A stretch of 64,000 bases of DNA from Bryobacterales bacterium (GTDB taxonomy: Bacteria > Acidobacteriota > Terriglobia > Bryobacterales > Bryobacteraceae): NCBI GenBank assembly GCA_020852175.1, contig JADZBH010000041.1, positions 1-64,000 of the forward strand, read 5' to 3'. Below the pieces are notes generated by a model. The model was not told the DNA's origin, did no database searches, and saw nothing but the letters and a program-made list of their open reading frames with translations. How positions within the stretch are numbered: the stretch's first letter is position 1; every line of letters begins with the position of its first letter. The position numbers and the translations under genes were made by a program. Positions 40,425 through 52,175 of the stretch are shown here, piece after piece.

Positions 40425-42061
40425 AGGCGCTGGAGACGTGGTCCCCTCGCGGATGGCTGCCGGGCCTGGCCGGCAAGCTGGCGGTGAGCCTTGTGCTCAG
40501 CCTGGCGGCCATTCTCCTCGTCTTCAGCATGCTGAATTTGCGCATCCAGCGGCGGCAGTCCGAGGATCTTGTTCTGCGCAGCGCCTTGCGCGTGACCGCG
40601 CTTATCCAGCGCAGCACCCGCTATCAGATGCTGCACAACGACCGGGACGCGCTGCACCAGGTCCTCAAGGACATCGGCGAGGAGAACGGCATCTCGCACG
40701 TCCGGCTGTTCAACCGCGATGGCGCCATCCGGATCGCCGCTGGCAAAGGCCCAGGCACGCCACCGGCGCCGGTCATCGACCAGGAGAATCCCAAGCCCAG
40801 TTGGCGCATTGTTCCTTCCCGGGATGGACCTTCCCCCTCGGGGCGGCAACTGAACGTTGTCCGTCCCATTCCCAACGAGGCCTCCTGCTCCAACGCCGCC
40901 TGCCACGCCCACCCGGCGTCCCACAAGGTTCTGGGCGTCATCGACGCTCATCTTTCGTTAGCCGAAGTCGATGCCCAGATCGCCGAGCACCAGAATCTGC
41001 TCGCCCGTTTCAGTCTCACCGCCATCGCCCTTCTGTGCGCCATCAGTCTCCTGTTCATTTGGCGCGTCGTCTACCGCCCGGTGCGCGCCCTACGGGTGGG
41101 CACGGCCCGCGTCGCCTCGGGCGACCTTGCCTACCGGATTCCGGAATCTTCGCGCGATGAACTGGGAGCGCTGGCGCATTCGTTCAATCACATGACCGCG
41201 GAGTTGCAGGATGCCCGCGAGGAGATCACCTCCTGGGCCCACACGCTCGAACAGCGCGTCGATGCCAAGACGCGCGAACTGGAACGCGCCCGCCGTTCGC
41301 TCGCCGCCACCGAAACCATGGCTTCGCTCGGTAAAATCTCCGCCGCCGTCGCCCACGAGGTGAACAACCCGCTGTTTGGCATCCTCACTTACGCCCGCCT
41401 GGCGCTGCGCGACAACGAAAATACGCCGGGGCAGGAGAAAACCGTGGAGCGCCTCCGCGTGATTGAACGCGAAAGCCGCCGTTGCGGCGACATCATCCGC
41501 AACCTGCTCAACTTCGCCCGGCCCCGGCAGCCCTCCCGCCAACCCACGGACCTCGCCTCGCTCGCCTCCCATGCGCTGGCTCTGCTGAAGCACCCGTTCG
41601 AGCTGCAGAACGTTGCCGTGGAACAGTCCTTCCCGCCGGATCTGCCCGCCGTGCGCTGCGACCCCGCTCAGATCCAGCAGGTGTTCGTCGCCCTTCTCGT
41701 GAACGCTGGCGAGGCCATGCGCGGCGGCGAAGGCTCCATCCACATGGCCGCCGAACATCGCGGCGACGAGGTGGACATCCGCATCGCCGACACCGGGCCG
41801 GGCATTCCCGCGGCCGTCCTTCCGCACATTTTCGAGCCCTTCTACACCACCAAGGCCGAAGCGCAAGGAACCGGACTCGGCCTAGCCGTTGCCCGCAGCA
41901 TCGTCGAACAACACGGCGGCAGCCTGTCCGCCGCCAACCGCGCCCAGGGCGGGGCCGAATTCCTCATCCGCCTGCCGGTCGCGCCTCCCGATCTCCCCAC
42001 GGTGGGCGCGGCCCCTGACGAACGCTCTGCTTTCGAGGAGACCTTCCATGGAAAACAATAG
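40421..42061 (+). CDS. Membrane sensor histidine kinase, HAMP, with periplasmic CX4CH motif
   Basis: 546 aa; two TMs, HAMP, H-box VAHEVNNPLFGI, ATPase ADTGPGIP/GTGLGLAV. Confidence 0.94.
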   Translation: MKALETWSPRGWLPGLAGKLAVSLVLSLAAILLVFSMLNLRIQRRQSEDLVLRSALRVTALIQRSTRYQMLHNDRDALHQVLKDIGEENGISHVRLFNRDGAIRIAAGKGPGTPPAPVIDQENPKPSWRIVPSRDGPSPSGRQLNVVRPIPNEASCSNAACHAHPASHKVLGVIDAHLSLAEVDAQIAEHQNLLARFSLTAIALLCAISLLFIWRVVYRPVRALRVGTARVASGDLAYRIPESSRDELGALAHSFNHMTAELQDAREEITSWAHTLEQRVDAKTRELERARRSLAATETMASLGKISAAVAHEVNNPLFGILTYARLALRDNENTPGQEKTVERLRVIERESRRCGDIIRNLLNFARPRQPSRQPTDLASLASHALALLKHPFELQNVAVEQSFPPDLPAVRCDPAQIQQVFVALLVNAGEAMRGGEGSIHMAAEHRGDEVDIRIADTGPGIPAAVLPHIFEPFYTTKAEAQGTGLGLAVARSIVEQHGGSLSAANRAQGGAEFLIRLPVAPPDLPTVGAAPDERSAFEETFHGKQ

Positions 42062-43403
42062 ACTGCGCATCCTGATCGTCGACGACGAGGCCGTTGTCCG
42101 CGAATCGCTCACGCAGTGGTTCATGGCCGAAGGCTATGACGTCTGGGCCGTGCCGGGCGGAGCCGAGGCCCTGCGTCTTCTCCAGGACCGCGCCGCCGAC
42201 CTTGCCCTGCTCGATATCAAGATGCCCGGCATGGACGGCATGGAACTCCAGGCGCGTCTCCGCGAGATCGACCCCGAGCTCACCGTCATCATCATGACCG
42301 GCTTTGCCAGCGTCGAAACCGCCATCCGCGGCCTGAAACAAGGCGCCTGGGACTACCTCACCAAGCCCATCGACCCGGACCAGCTCTCCCATGCCGTCTC
42401 CAAGGCGCTCGAACACCGGCAGGCCCGACGGGAGTTGCGCCGTCTTCGCGAGAGCCTCGAAGAGATGGCCCCGCGCGTCGAAATGGTGGGCAACAGCCCG
42501 GCCATGCGCCGGGTCATGGAGCTGGTGGACACGGTGGCCGCCACCGACGCCACCGTGCTGATCACCGGCGAAAGCGGCACGGGCAAGGAGGTGATCGCCC
42601 GCTCCATCCACGCCGCCAGTCCGCGCCGCCACATGCCCATGGTGACCATTCACTGCGGCGCCCTCACCGAAACCCTGCTTGAAAGCGAGTTGTTTGGCCA
42701 CGAGCGAGGCGCTTTCACGGGAGCCCAGTTCCGCAAGAAAGGGAAGTTCGAGGTGGCCGACGGCGGCACGGTCTTCCTGGATGAGATCAGCGACATCAGC
42801 CTGAAGACGCAAACCGACCTGCTCCGCGTGCTTCAGGAAAAAGAGATCGTACGCGTGGGCGGCACCCACGCCTTGCGCGTCGATTTCCGGTGTATCGCCG
42901 CCACGAATAGAAGGCTGGAGGATCTTGTGCAGGCCGGCGCCTTCCGCCCTGACCTCTATTACCGTCTCCACGTCGTCACCATCGACATGCCCCCGCTCCG
43001 TAACCGCCGAGAGGACATTCCCCTGCTGGTGGCCCACTTCCTGCGCAAGTTTTCCGTCGCCATGAACCTGCCGGAAACCCCGCGACTGCGCCCGGAAGCC
43101 ATGGACGCCCTGCTGCGCTACAACTGGCCGGGCAACGTCCGCGAACTGGAGAACGCCATCGAGCGCGCCCTGGTCGTGGGCCGCGGGCAGGAGATCGGGC
43201 CGTCTCACTTCGCCCTGAGTCCGGCACAGAACGGCGCCAGCGGCTGCGCCTCCCACCAGACCATGACGCTGGACGAGGTGGAGCGCGTTCACATTGAACG
43301 GGTCGTGAAAGATGCCAACAACAACTATTCGCGGGCCGCGCGCATACTCGGCATCGACCGTTCCACCTTGTACAACAAGCTGCGCCGTTATGGAACAAAA
43401 TGA
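42048..43403 (+). CDS. Sigma-54-dependent response regulator, NtrC family
   Basis: Receiver domain, GESGTGKEV, GAFTGA, C-terminal Fis-type HTH. Confidence 0.96.
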   Translation: MENNRLRILIVDDEAVVRESLTQWFMAEGYDVWAVPGGAEALRLLQDRAADLALLDIKMPGMDGMELQARLREIDPELTVIIMTGFASVETAIRGLKQGAWDYLTKPIDPDQLSHAVSKALEHRQARRELRRLRESLEEMAPRVEMVGNSPAMRRVMELVDTVAATDATVLITGESGTGKEVIARSIHAASPRRHMPMVTIHCGALTETLLESELFGHERGAFTGAQFRKKGKFEVADGGTVFLDEISDISLKTQTDLLRVLQEKEIVRVGGTHALRVDFRCIAATNRRLEDLVQAGAFRPDLYYRLHVVTIDMPPLRNRREDIPLLVAHFLRKFSVAMNLPETPRLRPEAMDALLRYNWPGNVRELENAIERALVVGRGQEIGPSHFALSPAQNGASGCASHQTMTLDEVERVHIERVVKDANNNYSRAARILGIDRSTLYNKLRRYGTK

Positions 43404-43978
43404 CGCCGGGGATCTCCCTCGTCCGGCTGGGCGACGGCGTGGACCCGGGTCTCCTCGCGCCGTTGCCTGCTGCCCTGACGTCGATTCTGCACATTCCTTG
43501 CTCGATAGAATCTGAAATATTAGATATTTCCCCGGCCTTCGATGCCGACCGCCGTCAATACCGCGTGGACCGGATCTTACAGCTCCTGTGCGACGGCATA
43601 CACCACCGGGGCGGTGTGCGCAGGTTGGGTGTGGCGGCGCATGATCTCTTCCTTCCCGTTCTCACGCATGTCTTCGGCGCGGGCCAGCTTGCGGGCTCCT
43701 GCGCCGTTGTTTCCCTTTACCGCTTGCGCGAGGAAATCTATGGCCTGGCTGAGTCGCGGCCCCTTCTGGAGGAGCGTCTCCTCAAGGAATCGCTGCATGA
43801 ACTCGGACATACGTCCGGTCTTCGCCATTGCGACGCCTGGCAATGTGTCATGTCTTCCAGCAATAGCGTGGAACTGGTTGACTTGAAATCGGCAAGGTAT
43901 TGCGTCCGTTGCCAAACATCTTTACAACGCACACTGCATGGACACGGCAGTCTCCGCTCCTCGGACCCGGCATCATGA
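43400..43978 (+). CDS. Archaemetzincin-type zinc metalloprotease
   Basis: 192 aa; HELGHTSGLRHCDAWQCVM...CVRC matches HExxHxxGxxHCx4CxM...CxxC. Confidence 0.9.
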   Translation: MTPGISLVRLGDGVDPGLLAPLPAALTSILHIPCSIESEILDISPAFDADRRQYRVDRILQLLCDGIHHRGGVRRLGVAAHDLFLPVLTHVFGAGQLAGSCAVVSLYRLREEIYGLAESRPLLEERLLKESLHELGHTSGLRHCDAWQCVMSSSNSVELVDLKSARYCVRCQTSLQRTLHGHGSLRSSDPAS

Positions 43979-44001
43979 GCCCATGCCAGTAATGCTGCAA
44001 T

Positions 44002-44017
44002 TGGCATCAATCGTGCA
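44002..44017 (+). promoter_or_regulatory. Candidate sigma-54 promoter upstream of the transcarboxylase operon
   Basis: TTGGCATCAATCGTGCA versus YTGGCACGN4TTGCW; -24 GG and -12 GC at correct spacing. Confidence 0.55.
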
Positions 44018-44052
44018 CCGGTACGATGTAAAGGGTGCATGGTCTGAGTCAA

Positions 44053-45570
44053 ATGACACAACAAAATCCAAGAAAAATCGAGGTCACCGAATTAGTTCTG
44101 CGCGATGCGCATCAGAGCCTGCTGGCCACGCGCATGGCGACCGAAGATATGATTCCGGCGTGCGAGGATATCGACAAGGCCGGGTATTGGTCCGTGGAGT
44201 GCTGGGGCGGGGCCACGTTCGACTCCTGTATCCGCTTCCTGAATGAGGACCCTTGGGAGCGCCTTCGCACCTTCCGGAAACTGCTGCCCAATTCCCGCCT
44301 GCAAATGTTGTTGCGGGGGCAGAATCTTTTGGGATACCGCCACTACGAAGACACCGTTGTCGATCGCTTCGTCGAAAAGGCCGCCGAAAACGGCATGGAT
44401 GTTTTCCGCGTGTTCGACGCGTTGAATGACGTGCGCAACGTACGCCGCGCCATCCGCGCCGTGAAACGGACCGGCAAACACGCCCAGGGCACCATCTGTT
44501 ACACCATCTCGCCCCTGCACACCGTGCAGGGTTATGTCGAGTTGGCGGAAAAGCTGGTGGACATGGGTTGCGACTCTCTCTGCATCAAGGACATGGCCGC
44601 CCTGCTGAAGCCGCAACCGGCTTACGACATTGTGAGCGCCATCAAGGAATCCCTGGGCGAGGCGGTGCGCGTCCACGTCCATGTGCATGCCACCACCGGC
44701 GTCACGCTGGTCAGCCTGATGAAGGCCATCGAAGCGGGCGCCGACGCCGTCGATACTTCCATTAGCGCGCTCAGCCTCGGCCCGGGCCACAACCCCACCG
44801 AAAGCCTGGTGGAGATGTTGGAGGATACCGGTTACACCACCGGTCTCGACATGGAGCGGCTGCTCCGGATCAAGGATCATTTCGCGAAAATCCGCCCACG
44901 CTACGCGGAGTTTCTTTCCAACATCACGGGAGTGGAGACCGAGATCTTCCAGTCGCAGATACCGGGCGGCATGATCTCCAACATGGAAAGCCAGCTCAAA
45001 CAACAGGGCGCCGCGGACCGCATCAGGGAAGTGCTTGCCGAGGTGCCCCGTGTGCGCGCCGATGCCGGCTATCCGCCGCTGGTGACGCCATCGAGCCAGA
45101 TCGTGGGCACGCAGGCCGTCTTCAACGTCCTGATGGGCCGTTACAAGGTGCTTACGGGCGAGTTCGCCGACCTGATGCTTGGCTACTACGGCGAAACCAT
45201 CGGGCCGCGGAACCCCGAGGTGATCTCGCTGGCTGGCGCCCACGCCAAGAAACCCTCCATCACCCAGCGTCCGGCCGACCTGCTCACGCCTGAATGGGAC
45301 CAGTTGCGCGCCGGGGCGCTGGCGCTGGAAGGCTGCAACGGCAGCGACGAGGACGTGCTCACGCACTCCATGTTTCCTCAGGTCGCTCCGCGCTTCTTCA
45401 AGACTCGCGCCCAGGGACCGAAGAACGTGGGACGCGACCCGCGGGCGGCCGCCGCTCCGCAGCCCGCCTCCGGTGCGCCTGCCCCGGGACAGACGCCCGT
45501 CCGCACGCCCATCACCTATGAAGTGAAACTGGACGGCCGGACGCACACCGTCACCGTCACACCGGCTTAG
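44053..45570 (+). CDS. Methylmalonyl-CoA carboxytransferase 5S / oxaloacetate decarboxylase alpha-type subunit
   Basis: LVLRDAHQSLLATRM, DMAALLKP, HVHATTGV carboxyltransferase motifs. Confidence 0.93.
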   Translation: MTQQNPRKIEVTELVLRDAHQSLLATRMATEDMIPACEDIDKAGYWSVECWGGATFDSCIRFLNEDPWERLRTFRKLLPNSRLQMLLRGQNLLGYRHYEDTVVDRFVEKAAENGMDVFRVFDALNDVRNVRRAIRAVKRTGKHAQGTICYTISPLHTVQGYVELAEKLVDMGCDSLCIKDMAALLKPQPAYDIVSAIKESLGEAVRVHVHVHATTGVTLVSLMKAIEAGADAVDTSISALSLGPGHNPTESLVEMLEDTGYTTGLDMERLLRIKDHFAKIRPRYAEFLSNITGVETEIFQSQIPGGMISNMESQLKQQGAADRIREVLAEVPRVRADAGYPPLVTPSSQIVGTQAVFNVLMGRYKVLTGEFADLMLGYYGETIGPRNPEVISLAGAHAKKPSITQRPADLLTPEWDQLRAGALALEGCNGSDEDVLTHSMFPQVAPRFFKTRAQGPKNVGRDPRAAAAPQPASGAPAPGQTPVRTPITYEVKLDGRTHTVTVTPA

Positions 45571-45615
45571 AGCCGGCCGCCCTTCGCCCTCGGATTGTGG
45601 AAACGGGAGACAACT

Positions 45616-47163
45616 ATGCCCACGATGGATGAACGATTGGAACAGTTGCGCACGCGCCGTGCCGCCTTGCAGGCCGGCGGCGGCGAGGAAAAGCTGGACA
45701 AGCTCCGCGCCCAGGGCAAACAGACCGCCCGCGAGCGTATCGAGGCTCTCCTCGACCCCAACAGCTTCCAGGAAACCGGACTCTTCGCCCAGCACCGCGC
45801 CACCCTGTTCGGCATGGCGGGCAAGGAGATGGCCGCCGACGGCGTCGTTACCGGCGCGGGAACCGTGGCCGGGCGTCTGATTCACCTGGCCAGCCAGGAT
45901 TTCTCCGTGGCCGGAGGCTCGGCCGGCGAGGTCCACTCGATGAAGGTCGCCGACACCATGCAGCAGTCGCTGAAGACCGGCACGCCGTTCGTGTTCATCA
46001 ACGACTCCGGCGGCGCGCGCGTGCAGGAGGGCATCGACTCGCTGTCCGGTTACGGCAAGGTGTTCCACACGAACGTCATGCTGAGCGGCGTCGTACCTCA
46101 GATCTCGCTCATCTGCGGCCCGTGCGCGGGAGGCGCCGCCTACAGCCCGGCGCTCACCGACTTCATCATTCAAACCCGCAAAGCCCAGATGTTCATCACG
46201 GGACCCGGCGTCATCAAACAGGTCACCGGCGAGAACGTCACCGCCGAGCAACTCGGCGGCCCCGACGCTCATATGGTCCACTCGGGCGTGATTCACTTCA
46301 TCGCCGAGGACGACGCCGAGGCCGCGCTGCTCTGCCAGAAACTGCTCAGCTTCCTGCCCTCGAATAATCTCGAGGACCCGCCCGAGTTCCCCACCGACGG
46401 CAACGTCGATCCGAACGAGGCGCTGAACACCCTGGTGCCCATCGAAGGGAAACAGGCCTATGATGTCCGCGACGTCATCGTGAACATCGTGGACTCAGGC
46501 GACTTCCTGGAAGTGCAGTCCGGCTACGCTCCCAACATCGTCATCGGGTTTGCCCGCATTCTCGGCCGCACCGTAGGCCTCGTCGGCAACCAGCCCAAGG
46601 TGAACGCCGGCGTGCTCGACATCAACGCCTCGAACAAGGCGTCCCGCTTCATCCGCTTCTGCAACGCGTTCAATATTCCGCTGGTCACCTTCGTGGATGT
46701 CCCCGGCTTTCTGCCCGGCGTGCAGCAGGAGTACGGCGGCATTATCCGCCACGGAGCCAAGATGCTGTTTGCCTACTCGGCCGCCACGGTCCCCAAGGTG
46801 ACCATTATTCTGCGCAAGGCTTTCGGAGGCGCTTACCTGGCCATGTGCGGCAAGGACCTGGGCGCCGACCGCGTCTTCGCCTGGCCCGCGGCCGAGGTGG
46901 CCGTCATGGGCGCCGAGGGCGCCGCCGAGATTGTCTTCAAGCGGGAAATCGATGCCGCCGTGGATAAGGCCGCCAAGCGCCGGGAAATGATCGAGGAGTA
47001 CCGGGAGGCGTTTTCCACGCCCTATGTCGCCGCCGGACGCCGTCTGGTCGATGACATCATAGAACCCGCCGGCACGCGCCGCGTCATTGCCCGGACACTC
47101 GAATACCTGCACACGAAGCGCGAACTGCGGCCGTCCAAGAAGCACGGCCTCATCCCGCTCTAA
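45616..47163 (+). CDS. Acyl-CoA carboxyltransferase (12S, methylmalonyl-CoA type)
   Basis: SGGARVQEGIDSL, PCAGGAAYSPALTDF, VDVPGFLPGVQQEYGGIIRHGAK. Confidence 0.95.
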   Translation: MPTMDERLEQLRTRRAALQAGGGEEKLDKLRAQGKQTARERIEALLDPNSFQETGLFAQHRATLFGMAGKEMAADGVVTGAGTVAGRLIHLASQDFSVAGGSAGEVHSMKVADTMQQSLKTGTPFVFINDSGGARVQEGIDSLSGYGKVFHTNVMLSGVVPQISLICGPCAGGAAYSPALTDFIIQTRKAQMFITGPGVIKQVTGENVTAEQLGGPDAHMVHSGVIHFIAEDDAEAALLCQKLLSFLPSNNLEDPPEFPTDGNVDPNEALNTLVPIEGKQAYDVRDVIVNIVDSGDFLEVQSGYAPNIVIGFARILGRTVGLVGNQPKVNAGVLDINASNKASRFIRFCNAFNIPLVTFVDVPGFLPGVQQEYGGIIRHGAKMLFAYSAATVPKVTIILRKAFGGAYLAMCGKDLGADRVFAWPAAEVAVMGAEGAAEIVFKREIDAAVDKAAKRREMIEEYREAFSTPYVAAGRRLVDDIIEPAGTRRVIARTLEYLHTKRELRPSKKHGLIPL

Positions 47164-47172
47164 GGAGACGCC

Positions 47173-47508
47173 ATGGCATCGGAACTGCGATTGGAATGTA
47201 AGTTTCAAATGGCGGAGATGGAGGCCCAGATCCATGATCTGAAGGCGAAGATCGAGGCTCTGGAGCGCCGGTTCGCCGCGGCATCCGCCGCCACCCCTCC
47301 GGCCGCCAGGGCAACGCCGGCTCCGAAAGCCGCTCCCCCGCCGCCGGGCATTCCGGAGGAGGTTTTGCTCGCTATCTCGGCCGCCGTCGCCGCCTTCCTC
47401 GGCAAGCGCGGACACATCCGCCAGATCCGTCTGGCGAGTTCCCCGGCCTGGGCTCAGCAGGGGCGCGCCTCCATCCAGGCCTCACACGGCATCGTCGTGC
47501 AACGTTAG
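47173..47508 (+). CDS. Small accessory subunit resembling OadG/MmdE-type C-terminal tail
   Basis: 111 aa between 12S and biotin carrier; coiled coil, Ala/Pro linker, EEVLLAISAAVAAFLGKRGHIRQIRLASSPAWAQQGR. Confidence 0.65.
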   Translation: MASELRLECKFQMAEMEAQIHDLKAKIEALERRFAAASAATPPAARATPAPKAAPPPPGIPEEVLLAISAAVAAFLGKRGHIRQIRLASSPAWAQQGRASIQASHGIVVQR

Positions 47509-47520
47509 CGGAGATTGAAC

Positions 47521-47898
47521 ATGAAACTGAAAGTTACGGTGGATGGCAAGACCTACGAGGTGGACGTGGAGGTGGCCGAGGATCCTCACCCGGCGCCGGC
47601 CGCCTACATGACTCAGCCCGCCCCCGTGCGGGTGCCCGCCGCCGGAGCGCCGCCCGTGCCGCCCGCCCCCTCGCCGGAGGATGGCGGCAAGGTGTGCCGC
47701 AGTCCCATCTCGGGTATCGTCGTCAAGATCAGCGCCCAGCCCGGCCAGCAGATTCAGCCCGGCGACATCCTGATTGTCCTGGAGGCCATGAAGATGGAGA
47801 CCAACATCACCGCGCCCGTGGCCGGCAAGGTCGCCGCCATCAAGGTGAACGTAGGCGACAATGTCCAAAGCGGGCAGGTGGTCGTCGAATGCGAATAG
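47521..47898 (+). CDS. Biotin carboxyl carrier protein (1.3S)
   Basis: 126 aa; biotinylation motif EAMKMET. Confidence 0.95.
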   Translation: MKLKVTVDGKTYEVDVEVAEDPHPAPAAYMTQPAPVRVPAAGAPPVPPAPSPEDGGKVCRSPISGIVVKISAQPGQQIQPGDILIVLEAMKMETNITAPVAGKVAAIKVNVGDNVQSGQVVVECE

Positions 47899-47915
47899 TG
47901 GCGGAGGAACGTACG

Positions 47916-48374
47916 ATGACACAGGAACTCTCACAAGTCCCCGGTTTTCTCTGCGTGGACCATGTCGCCGTCGCCGTCAAACCCGGTGAATTGGAGCAGC
48001 ATGTGGCTGCCTATAAGACCATGGGCTTCACCGAGATCCACCGCGAGGAGGTTCTCGGCAAGGATCAGGTGCGCGAAGTGCTGCTCCGTATCGGCGATGG
48101 TCCGAACCTGATCCAACTGCTCGAGCCGCTCACGCCTGAATCGCCCGTCTCCAGGCAAATTGAAAAGTCCGGGGGCCGCGGCGGCTTCGCCCACGTCGCT
48201 TTTCGCGTGGCCGGCATTCAGGCCGCCTTCGACCACCTGAAGGCCAACGGTTTTCAAATCCTCGACGACGCCCCGCGCCCCGGCTCGCGCGGCACCACCG
48301 TCTTCTTCGTGCATCCGAAGACGACGGCCCAGGCGGCGTTCGGCTACCTGATTGAAGTGGTGCAGGAGGGCTGA
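47916..48374 (+). CDS. mce: Methylmalonyl-CoA epimerase-like VOC protein
   Basis: [25 protein letters not shown]; position between biotin carrier and mutase. Confidence 0.88.
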   Translation: MTQELSQVPGFLCVDHVAVAVKPGELEQHVAAYKTMGFTEIHREEVLGKDQVREVLLRIGDGPNLIQLLEPLTPESPVSRQIEKSGGRGGFAHVAFRVAGIQAAFDHLKANGFQILDDAPRPGSRGTTVFFVHPKTTAQAAFGYLIEVVQEG

Positions 48375-48376
48375 CC

Positions 48377-51122
<2,746 letters not shown>

Positions 51123-51139
<17 letters not shown>

Positions 51140-52172
51140 GCCGGCGGCGCGGTTTCCCCGCCGCCGCCTGACGGTGGAGCAGTATGTCGAGGGCGTCCTG
51201 TCGGCCAACCGCGCCGTGCTGGCGCGCGCCATCACGGTGATTGAAAGCGATCATCCGGACGATGGCGGCCTTGCCGCCGACATTCTGGACGCCATCCTGC
51301 CGCACACCGGCAACTCGCGCCGGATTGGAATCACAGGCGTTCCGGGCGCAGGCAAGAGTACCTTTCTCGACACGCTCGGCATGCACCTGATTCGCGATCA
51401 TGGCGAAAAGCTGGCCGTGCTCAGCGTCGATCCCTCCAGCCCCGTTTCCGGCGGCAGCATCCTCGGCGACAAGACGCGCATGGAACGGCTCTCCGCCGAG
51501 GACAACGCCTTCATCCGCCCCTCTCCGTCGCGCGGCTTTCTCGGCGGCGTCGCCCGCCGCACGCGCGAAACCATGCTGCTGTGCGAAGCCGCCGGCTACC
51601 GCAACGTGCTGGTGGAAACGGTGGGCGTCGGACAGTCGGAAACCGCCGTCCGGTCGATGACCGATTTCTTCCTGTTGCTGATGCTCCCCGGAGCGGGCGA
51701 CGAATTGCAGGGGATTAAGCGAGGCATTCTCGAAATGGTGGATGGCATGGCGATCAACAAAGCCGATGGCGACAACGCCGCGCGCGCCGCGCGGGCCCGC
51801 GCCGACTATGCGAGCGCTCTGCATCTGTTCCCTCCGGCGCCAGGCGGCTGGACGCCCCGCGTGCTCTCATGCAGCGCCCGCACCGGCGAAGGCATCGCCG
51901 AAGTTTGGCAGAGCGTGCTTGACCACGGCGAACTGATGGTCCGGCAAGGGCTGATGGCGGCGCGGCGCCGCGAGCAGTCGCTCGCCTGGATGCGCGAGTT
52001 GATCTCGATTGGCCTCGAGGAAGAGTTTCATCGCGACGCCGGAATGCAGCGGCGATTGCCCGAACTGGAGGGGGAGGTGCGTTCGGGCGCCACCACTCCG
52101 TTCGCCGCCGCCCGGACGCTGCTGCGCGAGTTTCATTCGCTTCATACGTCATCCCCCCCGTCAAAGGAGTAG
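51123..52172 (+). CDS. meaB: Methylmalonyl-CoA mutase-associated GTPase MeaB
   Basis: 349 aa; [44 protein letters not shown]. Confidence 0.95.
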
Positions 52173-52175
52173 CGC

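Noticed and set aside
44092-46296. 734-aa minus-strand ORF antisense to the 5S and 12S genes
   Set aside because: Opposite strand holds well-conserved carboxyltransferases; translation shows no domain
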